Positions 19,788 through 29,788 are shown, counted from the first letter of the stretch. The stretch: DNA of 64,000 nt from REEB95 sp963762425 (GCA_963762425.1 CAVXKY010000024.1:124001-188000), one strand, 5' to 3'. Notes: generated by a model from the sequence alone, not told the origin. Numbers and translations are program-made.

Positions 19788-20842
19788 CCGGACAAGAACG
19801 CCAAGTTCGGCGGCAGCGGCGCGACGGTCTGGGAAACGCTACAAGACCGACGAGCAGACCTTCCTGCCCGGGGCAAAGAATCCGGGGCCGTGGAATCAAG
19901 GCCTGTTGCTATCGACGCTCGACAAGGCGCTCGCGCAGTCGATCGCGGCGGGCGACGTTCGCCGCCTGATGGAGACGTCGAAGATTTCGCGCCGGGTGCT
20001 GACCACCACGAAGCTGCAAGCCGCCATCCTCGCCAAATTCAACCTCTCCGCCGCCAATCTCACGCGCGGCCCAAAAGACCAAACTGGCCCAAATGGCCGA
20101 AATCCTGAGGGCCATCGAGCAGGCGGGGGGCGGAACGCTCTACGATCTCAACGGGCAGCCGGTCTACTACGAAATTTCGATGGACCAGGTTCAGTACCAG
20201 TACATCGTCGATAACGCCCTCTACAACGCCGCCACCCAGGTCGCGTTCGCCGAGAAAAACACGATCTCGCTGCCTTGGGAGCCGACGGCGTACAGCCCGA
20301 TCGGTTCGCTCGAAGTCAAGGCGGCCTGGAAAGTGCTCTCGCAGGCCTGAAATCGCTTCCAACCGCTTCCACACCATCCAAGCATTGATTCCAAAGTCGA
20401 GAACGCCCGTGACCGTGGGGCTGGTGGGGTTCCATGTTTTCATTCCCGACGCGCGCGCAGCGCGTATGGGCGACGTTCGCCCAGAGTCGACAATGCGCCG
20501 GTGCAACCGCCTCCGGGGGCGCCGCCGCCGGGTCCCGGTCCTAACAATTTCTACAATCCCAATTGCACGGTTCCCGGCACGAGCAAGCCTTGCCCGATCA
20601 ACGTCAAGAACGCCAATCCCGGTCAGGTCATGCAGATCACGCCCGACGACCCCTCCGCGGGTCCCTTGAACGCCTACATGCAGTCGATCATCAAGCAATA
20701 TGACCCGGCGTCGCCGTGGCAATATTACAAGATCGTCGATGTTCAGTGGGCGAAGAAGGCCGTCGCGCTTTCAACGCTTCCCAAGCCCGATCGACGAGCG
20801 CCGATGCTCGAGGCGCGTCCCACCACCCGAATGCGATGAACG
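19788..20842 (+). pseudogene. Fragment of an unrelated secreted-type protein inside radC, no start or stop
   Basis: About 1.05 kb of plus-strand coding sequence, truncated at both ends. Pieces in changing frames read consecutively: KFGGSGATVWETYKTDEQTF, GPWNQGLLLSTLDKALAQS, MAEILRAIEQAGGGTLYDLN, RFHTIQALIPKS then PVTVGLVGFHV, and VDNAPVQPPPGAPPPGPGP through TPDDPSAGPLNAYMQSII. They appear to come from one protein of over 300 residues with a proline-rich linker. Several frameshifts are present. The family is not recognised. Neither transposase nor clear terminal repeats are seen, so this is either an illegitimate insertion or an assembly chimera. Confidence 0.55.
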
Positions 20843-21318
20843 CACGTGATCGACCGTGCCGCTTGCTGGCGCTCGTCGGCGATAAGCGCGTTCTTGCGGT
20901 CGTGGAATAGAAGGCGGAATTCCTCTGTTTCGGCGCAGCACCGGCGCGGTGCGGTAATCCAAGAGCTTCTGCCACGAGGCGCTCACCGGCTTTTCGGCGA
21001 TGTCGGCGCGCAACAGGCGCAGGCCCGCCTGGCGCACCGCCAGCAATTGCGCCACCGAGGCTTCGCCCATGCCCTTCACCTTCATCAGCCCATCGCGCGA
21101 GGCGCCCAGCACGCCCGCAGCCCGCCGAAGCGTTTCAGCAATTCCTTGGCCAGCGGCTTGGTGTCGCCGCGCGGCTTGGCGGCGAACAGCAGGAATTCCA
21201 GCAGCTCGTAATCGGGCAAGGCATCGGGCCCGGCTTCCAAGAGCCGCGCGCACAGGCGTTCGCGGTGGCCAAGATAATGCGGCTTGTCCTTGCCGGATTT
21301 TTTGGGCTTTTCCCCCAA
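20843..21318 (-). pseudogene. radC: RadC N-terminal part, separated and frameshifted
   Basis: N-terminal part of RadC, probably starting at TTG 21318, eight bases after the map stop. It shows KPHYLGHRERLCARLLEAG, the helix-hairpin-helix-like region with DGLMKVKGMGEASVAQLLAV, and SWQKLLDY, then EEFRLLFHDRKNALIADE. Frame breaks lie near 21118, in 20945-20955 and near 20863. Homology ends at about 20843 with GTVDHV, exactly where the JAMM domain should continue. The rest of the gene resumes at 19787. Confidence 0.7.
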
Positions 21319-21325
21319 TCGCGCC

Positions 21326-22173
21326 TCAGACGTGGTGGTGATAAGGCGGCTTGTGCCAGCCCTTGGGCGAGAGGGTGAAGATCTCGTGGCCGGTCGGCCG
21401 TCACGGCGACGGTGTGCTCGAACTGCGCCGACAGCGAGCGGTCCTTGGTCACGGCGGTCCAGCCGTCGTTCAAGACCTTCACCTCCCAGCGCCCGGCGTT
21501 GATCATCGGCTCGATGGTGAAGAACATGCCCTCGCGCAGCGCCAGGCCCTTGCCTTGGGCGCCGAAATGCAGGACCGAGGGCGCGTCGTGGAAGATGCGG
21601 CCGATGCCGTGGCCGCAGAAATCGCGCACCACCGAGCAGCGATTCGCCTCGGCGAAGGATCTGGATGGCATGCCCAATATCACCCAAGCGCGCGCCGGGC
21701 TTCACCACCTCGATGCCCTTCATCATCGCCTCGTAGGTGACCTCGACCAGCTTCTTCGCCTTCACCGGCACGCGCTCGCCCAAAAGATACATGCGGCTGG
21801 TGTCGCCGTGCCAGCCGTCCAGGATCACGGTCACGTCGATGTTGAGGATGTCGCCCTCGTCGAGCACGCGCTCGCCGGGAATGCCGTGGCAGACCACGTG
21901 ATTGACCGAGGTGCAGATGGATTTGGGGAAGCCGCGGTAATTGAGCGGCGCCGGGATGGCGTGGTGGTCGAGGATGAAATCGTGGCACAGCTTGTCGAGG
22001 CGGCCGGTGGTCACGCCCGGCTTCACATGGGGCGTCACGAAATCCAGCACCTCGGCGGCGAGTTTCCCGGCCTTGCGCATGCAGGCGAAGTCCTCGGGCC
22101 CGTGCAGGCGGATGCGGCGCTCCTCGGGCGCGGGCCGCGCTTCGGCCGATGGAACGGTTATGGGTTCACTCAT
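21326..22173 (-). pseudogene. map: Methionine aminopeptidase type I, frameshifted
   Basis: Removes the initiator methionine from new proteins. The N-terminal segment shows IRLHGPEDFACMRKAGKLAA, ICTSVNHVVCHGIP and the metal-ligand DEGDILNIDVTVILDGWHGD. After an extra base at 21660 the frame continues SFAEANRCSVVRDFCGHGIG and FFTIEPMINAG. After another at 21391-21392 it ends ADGHEIFTLSP with the tail YHHHV and TGA at 21328-21326. All five metal ligands of the pita-bread fold are present. As an essential gene it is likely intact in the organism. Confidence 0.85.
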
Positions 22174-22273
22174 ATCCTAGTTTGAGATAATACCTTTATT
22201 GCGCTGCCGCAAGGCCGGGCCGCTCGGCCCACGGGGCGTTGCCCTCCCGCCGGTTTGGGTCTAACAAATCCCC

Positions 22274-23029
22274 ATGAACGCCGAATCCGCGAAGATTTAC
22301 ACCGCCTGCGTCCTGATCATCGGCAACGAGATCCTGTCGGGGCGCACCCAGGACGAGAACCTGGCCTATATCGCCAAGGGCCTGGCGGCTTCGGGCGTGG
22401 CGCTCAAGGAGGCGCGGGTCATTCCCGACGTCGAGGCGACCATCATCCGGCACGTGAACGAGCTGCGCGCCAAATACGATTACCTGTTCACCACCGGCGG
22501 CATCGGCCCGACCCATGACGACATCACCTCGGAATGCGTGGCCAAGGCCTTCGGCGTCAAATGGGTGCTCCATCCCGAGACGCACAAGATTTTCAAGTCG
22601 ATCTACAAGCCCGAGGATCTGAACGAGGCGCGGCTCAGGATGGCGCATACGCCCGAGGGCGCGACCCTGATCATCAACCCGGTATCGCGCGCGCCGGGAT
22701 TCAAGATGGGCAATGTCTACGTGATGGCGGGCATTCCGGGCGTGATGCAGGCGATGTTCGACAGCGTCCAGCCGACGCTCAAGGGCGGCCCGCCGGTGCT
22801 GTCGCGCACGGTGAGTTGCGATCTGCCCGAAGGGACGATCGCCAAGGGGCTGGGCGCGATCCAGGCGCGTTATGCCGATGTCGATATCGGCTCCTACCCG
22901 TTCTACCGGCGCGGCAGCTTCGGCACCAGCCTGGTGCTCCGGGGCCGCGAGCCCAAGCGACTCGATCAGGCCGCGCAAGAGGTTATGGCGATGGTCAAGG
23001 AGTTAGGCGGCGCGCCCACCCTCGAATAG
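22274..23029 (+). CDS. CinA-like molybdopterin-binding domain protein
   Basis: A 251-residue protein of the competence/damage-inducible protein A (MoaB/MogA-like) fold. It contains CVLIIGNEILSGRTQDENLA, the molybdopterin-fold motif FTTGGIGPTHDDITSE (about residues 76-91), and PGFKMGNVYVMAGIPGVMQA. The C-terminal CinA deamidase domain is absent, so this is the stand-alone N-terminal form that is common in alphaproteobacteria. Whether it acts on NMN-type pyridine nucleotides or cofactor remains open. Confidence 0.85.
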   Translation: MNAESAKIYTACVLIIGNEILSGRTQDENLAYIAKGLAASGVALKEARVIPDVEATIIRHVNELRAKYDYLFTTGGIGPTHDDITSECVAKAFGVKWVLHPETHKIFKSIYKPEDLNEARLRMAHTPEGATLIINPVSRAPGFKMGNVYVMAGIPGVMQAMFDSVQPTLKGGPPVLSRTVSCDLPEGTIAKGLGAIQARYADVDIGSYPFYRRGSFGTSLVLRGREPKRLDQAAQEVMAMVKELGGAPTLE

Positions 23030-23073
23030 CGTCCCAAGGGGCTGTTAGAATGATCGCCAATTTCGATGGACTT

Positions 23074-23160
23074 GCCCGCGTGGCGGAATGGTAGACGCAA
23101 CGGACTTAAAATCCGTACCGGGAAACCGGGGTGTTGGTTCGAATCCAACCGCGGGCACCA
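23074..23160 (+). tRNA. tRNA-Leu (anticodon UAA)
   Basis: An 87-base tRNA with the 7-bp acceptor stem GCCCGCG/CGCGGGC, the anticodon loop CTTAAAA with anticodon TAA, a long variable arm typical of class II tRNAs, the T-loop GGTTCGAATCC and an encoded CCA end (23158-23160). It stands alone, 44 bases after the CinA-like gene. Confidence 0.95.
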
Positions 23161-23672
23161 CGGACTGAATTCGGCGCCCGCCGCGCATCGAGGGGCCGCG
23201 CGCCCGAAATTGACCCCGATCCCCCACAACCGGACGTCCCGGCCAAGCCCATACAGCCGGATACATGGCTTTGGGCCGATTCGGATGGGCAGGCCCGAGG
23301 CGGAAGGCGGGTTAGGGGACCGGAACAGATCCGGCCCGGCGGAATCGGCGCCGCTATGACACGAAATTTTTGTCCTTATATTGAACATAAGGGAAATATT
23401 GTATCTATTTGTTATTGAACGATTATATATCTGAATCGCTCCCCGCCGCTCTGGACAAACGCCAGAGACTTATGGAAATATGACGCCCGTCCAGCTACTT
23501 ATACACAAGCGCCGCGGGGAACGGCGCGAAGGGGACCAAAACCTGTCCTGTGGCCTCGGCCACGGCCGGAAATCCCAGTTTGTTTCGTGGGTTGGATGAT
23601 TTGATTGCCCCGGCGCGGGGGTAAACGCATTTGTAATGACCGGCCCGGCGCCCGGGCCTGCGGAGGAAATGA
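23161..23672. other. Intergenic region with AT-rich stretch and a small palindrome
   Basis: About 510 bases with no credible gene. The part 23360-23440 is clearly AT-rich against its surroundings and contains the inverted repeat CCTTAT (23374-23379) / ATAAGG (23387-23392). This could be an operator or promoter region for the lysine-rich protein at 23673, but no consensus -35/-10 pair stands out. Confidence 0.4.
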
Positions 23673-24185
23673 ATGACGGCTCGCACCAAAGCGGCGGCAA
23701 GCAAGAAACCGGTCAAAAAGATCGTTCTCAACAAGAACGTGGCGGCCAAGAAGGCCGTGATCCCGGTGAAGAAATCCGCGTTGCCCGCCAAGCCGGCGCT
23801 GCCGGCGGCCAAGCCCCTTATTCCGGCGCGGCCGATGCCGGGCCAGCTCGCCCGGCCCATGGCTCCGGCTCCGGGTGGGGCCAAGCCCCCGGCCAAGCCG
23901 CCTTTGAAATCGCCATCCTCCGGCGTCCGCCCGCCCGGATCGCAAGGCGAAGCGGCGGCGCGTCAAGCGCTGGCGCAACAGGCCGAGGAACGGCGCAAGG
24001 CGGCGACGCGCAAGCTGTTCGCCCGGCTGCGTTCGCTCGAGGCCATCATCGGCGCCGATCTCCGCAAACGCGGCAGCCTGCTGCTGTCGCAGGCGGTCGA
24101 TCAGTGGTACGCCGAGGCGATCAGCGCCACCGCCACCGATGTCAGCATCACCAATGCCGCGCGGGCGGTGATTTCGCACATCTAG
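23673..24185 (+). CDS. Lys/Ala/Pro-rich low-complexity protein, unknown
   Basis: A 170-residue protein with GGAGG just ahead of ATG 23673. Residues 1-90 are a basic, low-complexity tail of K, A and P (for example KKPVKKIVLNKNVAAKKA), predicted disordered. Residues 95-170 form a helical domain with EERRKAATRKLFARLRSLEA and SLLLSQAVDQWYAEAISA. The tail resembles histone-H1-like or other nucleic-acid-binding tails, but the C-terminal part is not recognised. No operon partner is obvious. Confidence 0.6.
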   Translation: MTARTKAAASKKPVKKIVLNKNVAAKKAVIPVKKSALPAKPALPAAKPLIPARPMPGQLARPMAPAPGGAKPPAKPPLKSPSSGVRPPGSQGEAAARQALAQQAEERRKAATRKLFARLRSLEAIIGADLRKRGSLLLSQAVDQWYAEAISATATDVSITNAARAVISHI

Positions 24186-24222
24186 GCCGACGCTCGGATT
24201 CCAGTCTTTTCGGATTGCGGCG

Positions 24223-25653
24223 CTATTGCCCCGCCGCCGCCGTGCTCTTGAACAGCTTCAAGCCGTGCAGCAGATCGACCGCGCGCACGAACTGGTAATC
24301 GCTGTCGGTGCCGATGGTGTTGACGTCGAGCGCGGCGGTTTCGGGCTTCACCAGCGGCGTCGCGCCCGGCGGCAAGGGGCCGGACGGCGCCGCCGCTTGC
24401 GGCGGCGGCACGGCCGAAGCGGGCGCCGGGGTGGATGAAGGCGGCGCGGTCGCATGCGCCGCGCTGGCCGAAGCCGCATCGGTGTTCTTGAGCGCGCCCT
24501 TCAGATCGGCCTCGTGCAGGGTGTCGCCCACCGCCACCTTCTCGATCTTGGCCGGCTCGACCACCACGTCGGGCTCGATGCCCTTGGCCTGGATCGAGCG
24601 GCCCGACGGCGTGTAATAGAGCGCGGTGGTGAGGCGGATGGCGCCGCCGCTTTCCTTCACCGCCAGCACGGTCTGCACCGAGCCCTTGCCGAAGGAACGG
24701 GTGCCGAGCAGCACGGCGCGATGCAGATCCTGCAACGCGCCGGCGACGATTTCCGAGGCCGAGGCCGAGCCGCCGTTGATCAGCACCACCACCGGCAAGC
24801 CGCGCGCCAGATCGTGATCGGGCAACGCCTGGTAGCTGCGGTTGTCCTTGGGCAGCCGGCCCTTGATCGAGACGATCTCGCCCTTGTCGAGGAAATCGTT
24901 CGACACCGCGATCGCCTGGTCGAGCAACCCGCCCGGATTGTTCCGGAGATCGAGCACGATGCCGGCGAGCTTGTTGCCCGCCTGGGCCTTGATCGCCTTG
25001 ATCGCCTGCTGCAACGCGCTGTCGGTGCGCTCGGAGAAGGAGGTGATGCGGACATAGCCGATGTCGCCGTCCGCGACGTGGAACTTGACCGGATCGACCT
25101 TGATGTCGCCGCGGGTCAGCTTCATTTCGAAGGGCTGCACCCCCTCGCGGCGCATGGTGAGCTTGACCTGGGTTCCGACCGGGCCGCGCAGCTTGTCCAC
25201 CGCCTCGCTGAGCGTCATGTCGGTGACCGGCGCGTCGTCGATGGCGAGGATCAGATCGCCGCTCTGGATGCCGGCCTTGGCCGCCGGCGTGTCGTCGATC
25301 GGCGAGATCACCTTGACCAGGCCGTTTTCCATCGTCACCTGCATGCCCAGGCCGCCGAATTCGCCCCGGGTCTGCACCTGCATCTCGCCGTATTCCTTGG
25401 CGTCCATGTAGCTCGAATGCGGGTCGAGCGCGGCGAGCATGCCCCGGATCGCGCCCTCGGCCAGTTTCTGGTCGGTCACCGGCTCGACGTAGTTGACGCG
25501 GACCTCGTCGAACACCTCGCTGAACAGGCTGAGCCCGGCGCCGGACTTGTCGGGCGCGGCGCTGAGCGGGCCCACGGACAGCACGCCGTAAACCGCCACC
25601 GCCGCCAGCGCGGATGAGACGCCGAGAATGAAATAGCGCAGGGATCGGTTCAT
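24223..25653 (-). CDS. ctpA: Carboxy-terminal processing protease, S41 family
   Basis: Periplasmic serine protease of the Ctp/Tsp type. The 476 residues show an N-terminal signal anchor (residues 6-32), the N-terminal helical region with EVRVNYVEPV, and a PDZ domain (about 85-165, GLGMQVTMENGLVKVISPI). The S41 core carries the catalytic serine in GGSASASEIVAGAL and the lysine in RSFGKGSVQ. The C-terminal extension after about residue 390 is rich in A, P and S, probably disordered. The start overlaps the cupin stop (ATGA), so the pair is translated from one message. Confidence 0.93.
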   Translation of the reverse strand: MNRSLRYFILGVSSALAAVAVYGVLSVGPLSAAPDKSGAGLSLFSEVFDEVRVNYVEPVTDQKLAEGAIRGMLAALDPHSSYMDAKEYGEMQVQTRGEFGGLGMQVTMENGLVKVISPIDDTPAAKAGIQSGDLILAIDDAPVTDMTLSEAVDKLRGPVGTQVKLTMRREGVQPFEMKLTRGDIKVDPVKFHVADGDIGYVRITSFSERTDSALQQAIKAIKAQAGNKLAGIVLDLRNNPGGLLDQAIAVSNDFLDKGEIVSIKGRLPKDNRSYQALPDHDLARGLPVVVLINGGSASASEIVAGALQDLHRAVLLGTRSFGKGSVQTVLAVKESGGAIRLTTALYYTPSGRSIQAKGIEPDVVVEPAKIEKVAVGDTLHEADLKGALKNTDAASASAAHATAPPSSTPAPASAVPPPQAAAPSGPLPPGATPLVKPETAALDVNTIGTDSDYQFVRAVDLLHGLKLFKSTAAAGQ

Positions 25654-25997
25654 GAGCCGCCTACCGGGTTGAAGTCATAGCGGCCGATCCCTTGCAGCAG
25701 GGCGAATTTGCAGCGCGCGCCGTTCTTGCCGCTGACATGGTGCGCGCGCCGGGCGGGCACGCGGCCGGTCGCGCCGGGCCCGATCTCGAAACGCTCGGCC
25801 GGGGCGCGCGTCTCGATCAATGTCACGCCTTCCATGCCGAAATAGGTATCGGTGACGTTGCTGTGCCAGTGCCAGGGAATCTCCTGGCCAGCGCCCAGGG
25901 TGAAGACCGACATCCGCAGCTCCGGCGTTTCCGCCAGCACCTCGACGGATTTAATCGCGTAGGGTCGGTTCGCGGGCGAAGGTTGCGGCGCGGCCAT
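25650..25997 (-). CDS. Cupin-domain protein
   Basis: A 115-residue single-cupin protein. The first cupin motif is visible as PWHWHSNVTDTYFGMEG (about residues 41-57), with two histidines and a glutamate for metal binding, and VPARRAHHVSG supplies the second-motif histidine. Substrate unknown. It is upstream of and overlaps ctpA, which suggests co-expression but not a shared reaction. Confidence 0.8.
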   Translation of the reverse strand: MAAPQPSPANRPYAIKSVEVLAETPELRMSVFTLGAGQEIPWHWHSNVTDTYFGMEGVTLIETRAPAERFEIGPGATGRVPARRAHHVSGKNGARCKFALLQGIGRYDFNPVGGS

Positions 25998-26063
25998 GAC
26001 ACTCCTTGCCGAAAGGCCTGGTTTCTCGGGCGCAGATTAGCCTTCCGCGCCGCCGGTGCAAGA

Positions 26064-29000
26064 TCATTCCGCTGCGCTGGCGGCCTGGGCGGGACGGCGG
26101 AAGGCTTCGAGCAGCTCATCCTGGCGTTGACGCGCCGCCGCCAAAGCCTGCTCCTTAACATGGCCGTAACCTCGGATGCGCGCGGGCAGCGAGGCGAGCT
26201 CGATTGCAACGGCGAGATTGGCGGGGGCGAGCTCGGGCAAAAGCGCGCGTACCGTGTCGCGGTATTGGAATATGAGCAGCCGCTCGGCGCGCCGCTCATC
26301 CGAACGGCCGAAGGGATCGAGGGCCGTGCCGCGCAGGAATTTGAGCCGCGCCAGCAGCCGGAAGACCTGGAACATCCAGGGGCCGTAAGCCCGTTTCAGG
26401 AGATGGCCGGTTACGGGATCGCGCTTGGCGAAAAGTGGCGGCGCCAGGCTGAATTCGAGCCGGAATTTTCCGGCGAATTGATGGCGCAGGTTTTTCATGA
26501 AGTCGCCGCCGGTATAAAGCCGCGCCACCTCGTATTCGTCCTTGTAGGCCATGAGCTTGAACAGGTTCCGCGCCACCGCCGATGCCAGTTCGGACGGGCG
26601 GCCGAGGCGGGCCTGCGACGCGCGTTCGATCTCGGCGACGAATTCCCGGTAGCTCCGCGCATAGGCTTCGTTCTGGTAAAGCGCGAGAAACCGGGCGCGA
26701 TGCTCGACCAGATCGTCGAGGCCGCGCGGCTTCGGCGCTTCCGTATGATCCACCGGATGCGCCAGCGCCGCCACCCGCGCATAATCGTTCGCGGCGAGCC
26801 GCCCCCAGGAAAAAGCGTGCTTATTCAGCTCGATGGAAACGCCGTTCAACTCGATCACGCGTTCGATCGCCTCGAGGCTCAACGGGATCAGGCCTTTCTG
26901 GAAGGCGTAGCCGAGCAGAAACAGATTGGCGCCGATGGAATCGCCCAACAGCGCCGTCGCCATTTCCGCGGCGTCGACGAAATCGGCGTTTTTCTCGCCG
27001 GCGGCGTGCTTGATCGCACTGCGCATCGCCGCGGTCTCGAAATCCATGTCCGGGTTCAAGACGAAGGCCGCGGTGGGCTGATAGTCGCTGTTGACCACGG
27101 CGCGGGTGACGCCGTTCTCGATCCGCGCCAGCGCCGCCGGGCCGGCCGACACCACCATGTCGCAGCCCAACAGCAAATCCGCGCCGCCGGATGAGAGCCG
27201 CACGGCGTGCAGATCCTCCGGCTTGGGCGCCAGGCGCACATGGCTCATCACCGCGCCGTTCTTCTGCGCCAATCCGGTGAAGTTGAGCACGCTGCAACCC
27301 TTGCCGTCGAGATGCGCCGCCATGCCCAACAGCGCGCCCACCGTGACGACGCCGGTGCCGCCGATGCCGGTGACCAGGATGTTGTAAGGCTCGCCCAGCT
27401 TCTTGGGCGCGGGCAGCGGCAAATCGGCCAGATGATCGGCGATGGAGCGCACCGCCTTGCGGCTTTCGAGCCGCCTCAACTCCCCGCCGTGAACGGTGAC
27501 GAAACTCGGGCAAAAGCCCTTGAGGCAGGAGAAATCCTTGTTGCAGGCGGACTGGTCGATCATGCGCTTGCGGCCGAATTCGGTTTCGACCGGCTTGACC
27601 GCGACACAGTTCGACTGCTCCTGGCAATCGCCGCAGCCCTCGCAGACATCCTCGTTGATGAAGACGCGCTTGTCCGGATCGGGATAGGTACCGCGCTTGC
27701 GGCGGCGGCGTTTCTCGGCGGCGCAGGTTTGATCGTAGATGAGCACGGTCAGACCCGGGGTGTCGCGCAATTCCCGCTGCACGGCATCGAGCTGGTCGCG
27801 GTGGCGGATCGTGGTGCCGGGGGCGAAGTCCGAACCCTTCGGATATTTATCCGGCTCGTCGGTGACGACCACGATCTTCTTGGCGCCTTCGGACGCGACC
27901 TGGCGGCTGATCTGCGCCACGCTGAAATGGCCCTCGGCTTCCTGGCCGCCGGTCATGGCGACGGCGTCGTTGTAGAGGATCTTGTAGGTGAGATTGACGC
28001 CCGAGACGGCGGCGGCGCGGATCGCCAGCGAGCCCGAATGCACATAGGTGCCGTCGCCGAGATTCTGGAACACGTGCTTGTCGGCGGAGAACGGCGCCTG
28101 GCCGATCCAGGCGGCGCCTTCGCCGCCCATGTGGCTGTAGGTCTGGGTGTTGCGCGGCATCCAGATCGCCATGAAATGGCAGCCGATGCCGGCAAGGCCG
28201 CGGCTCCCTTCCGGCAGCTTGGTCGAGGAATTATGCGGGCAGCCGGCGCAGAAATAGGGCGTGCGCTGCGGCGTCTTGGGCGCGGCTTCGGACAGGCTTT
28301 CGAACGACAAAAGCCGCGCCAGGCGCTGCTTCATTTCGGGCGAAGCGGCGTCGAGTTTCTCCAGCCGGGAAACGATCGCGCGCGCCACCATGGTGGGATC
28401 GATCTCGCCCTGGCTCGGCAGCAGCGGGGCTCCGGTCTCGTCGGTCTTGCCGGCGATGCGCGGGCGTTGCGACGCTTCAAGGTTGTAGAGGATGCGCATC
28501 AGCTGATCCTCGATGAAGCCGCGCTTTTCCTCGACCACCAGCACCTCGCTCAGGCCGGCGGCGAAACGTTTCGCGCCCGAGGCTTCCAACGGCCAGGTCA
28601 GGCCGACCTTGTAGAGCCTTATGCCCAATCTCTCGCAGGCGCGTTGATCGAGCCCGAGATCGTCGAGCGCCTGGCGCACGTCGAGATAGGCCTTGCCGCT
28701 GGCCAGAATGCCGAAGCGCGCCGGCTTGGGATCGAAGATCAAGCGGTCGATGGGATTGGCGCGTTGGAAAGCCGCGACCGCCTCCATCCTCGGCCCGTGC
28801 AGGCGCTTTTCCTGCTGCAACGGCGTGTCGGGCCAGCGGATGTTGAGTCCGCCTTCGGGCATCGCGAAATCGGAGGGCGTGACAAGTTTGACGCGCAAGG
28901 GATCGGCCAGGATCGAGGCCGAGCTTTCCACCGCCTCGGCGATCGCCTTAAAGCCGACCCAGCAACCGGAGAAGCGCGACAGCGCGAAGCCGTAAATGCC

Positions 29001-29573
29001 GAAATCGAGATAGTCCTGCAATGTCGCGGGATTGAGCAGCGGCATCATGGCGGCCTGGAACATCTGCTCGCTTTGATGCGCGGTGGTCGAGGACTGGCAG
29101 CCGTGATCGTCGCCGGCGATGGCCAGCACGCCGCCGAAGCGCGAGGATCCTGCGTTGTTGGCGTGCTTGAACGGGTCCATCGAACGGTCGACGCCCGGTC
29201 CCTTGCCGTACCAGATGCCGAACACGCCGTCGAATTTCGCGCCGGGGAAGAGATTGACCTGCTGGCTGCCCCAGATCGCCGTCGCCGCCAAATCCTCGTT
29301 CACGCCGGGCTGGAAATGGATGTTGTGCGCCAACAGATGCGCGCGCGCCTGCATCAGGGCGGAGTCGTAGACGCCGAGCGGCGAGCCGCGGTAACCCGAG
29401 ATGAATCCGGCGGTGTTGAGCCCGGCGGCGCGGTCGCGTTCCTGCTGCATCATCGGCAGCCGCGTCAACGCCTGCACGCCCGACAAAAACACCCGGCCCG
29501 AGGGCTTGGTGTATTTGTCGTCGAGCGTCGCTTGCGCGAACTTGTCGTCCGTCCCGCTGCCGGTCTCGTTCAT
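26064..29573 (-). CDS. Indolepyruvate ferredoxin oxidoreductase, fused alpha-gamma type
   Basis: Oxidatively decarboxylates aryl pyruvates to aryl-acetyl-CoA using TPP and an iron-sulfur cluster. The 1169 residues begin with the pyrimidine-binding region (GFISGYRGSPLGVYD), followed by the TPP-binding region (YFCAGCPHNSSTKLPEG, GIGCHFMAIWM, GGEGAAWIGQAPFS). Then come a four-cysteine cluster CEGCGDCQEQSNC and the gamma domain with NILVTGIGGTGVVTVGALL. ATG 29573 is chosen; a 20-residue upstream extension lacks family residues. The single-chain layout is that of aerobic proteobacteria, not the two-subunit archaeal IorAB. Confidence 0.92.
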   Translation of the reverse strand: MNETGSGTDDKFAQATLDDKYTKPSGRVFLSGVQALTRLPMMQQERDRAAGLNTAGFISGYRGSPLGVYDSALMQARAHLLAHNIHFQPGVNEDLAATAIWGSQQVNLFPGAKFDGVFGIWYGKGPGVDRSMDPFKHANNAGSSRFGGVLAIAGDDHGCQSSTTAHQSEQMFQAAMMPLLNPATLQDYLDFGIYGFALSRFSGCWVGFKAIAEAVESSASILADPLRVKLVTPSDFAMPEGGLNIRWPDTPLQQEKRLHGPRMEAVAAFQRANPIDRLIFDPKPARFGILASGKAYLDVRQALDDLGLDQRACERLGIRLYKVGLTWPLEASGAKRFAAGLSEVLVVEEKRGFIEDQLMRILYNLEASQRPRIAGKTDETGAPLLPSQGEIDPTMVARAIVSRLEKLDAASPEMKQRLARLLSFESLSEAAPKTPQRTPYFCAGCPHNSSTKLPEGSRGLAGIGCHFMAIWMPRNTQTYSHMGGEGAAWIGQAPFSADKHVFQNLGDGTYVHSGSLAIRAAAVSGVNLTYKILYNDAVAMTGGQEAEGHFSVAQISRQVASEGAKKIVVVTDEPDKYPKGSDFAPGTTIRHRDQLDAVQRELRDTPGLTVLIYDQTCAAEKRRRRKRGTYPDPDKRVFINEDVCEGCGDCQEQSNCVAVKPVETEFGRKRMIDQSACNKDFSCLKGFCPSFVTVHGGELRRLESRKAVRSIADHLADLPLPAPKKLGEPYNILVTGIGGTGVVTVGALLGMAAHLDGKGCSVLNFTGLAQKNGAVMSHVRLAPKPEDLHAVRLSSGGADLLLGCDMVVSAGPAALARIENGVTRAVVNSDYQPTAAFVLNPDMDFETAAMRSAIKHAAGEKNADFVDAAEMATALLGDSIGANLFLLGYAFQKGLIPLSLEAIERVIELNGVSIELNKHAFSWGRLAANDYARVAALAHPVDHTEAPKPRGLDDLVEHRARFLALYQNEAYARSYREFVAEIERASQARLGRPSELASAVARNLFKLMAYKDEYEVARLYTGGDFMKNLRHQFAGKFRLEFSLAPPLFAKRDPVTGHLLKRAYGPWMFQVFRLLARLKFLRGTALDPFGRSDERRAERLLIFQYRDTVRALLPELAPANLAVAIELASLPARIRGYGHVKEQALAAARQRQDELLEAFRRPAQAASAAE

Positions 29574-29788
29574 CTCTGGCCCGTCTCTTCCCTGGGCGCG
29601 GATTCTAGGGCCGGGGGGCGGCTCCGGCAATGGTCTGGCAGCAAGGCTTACCCAATTGCGGCAAAGCGCCCGAACTAATGCTAAAACTTCGCTTCAGGGG
29701 ATGCCACGGCAAGACCGTTGCGCACGCCTTGGATTTGGGCCGAAGGAAGAGCAGGGCAGGGCGGAAATTGGCGGGGACTCCGAGAAAG

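Noticed and set aside
23074..23672. tRNA-Leu as an integration site for a genomic island
   Set aside because: No repeat of the tRNA 3' end and no integrase occurs downstream.
27207..29678. An 823-codon open frame on the plus strand opposite the indolepyruvate oxidoreductase
   Set aside because: It is a shadow of the GC-rich antisense strand; composition (H, R, Q, A-rich without motifs) is that of a mirror frame, and the minus-strand gene has clear motifs throughout.
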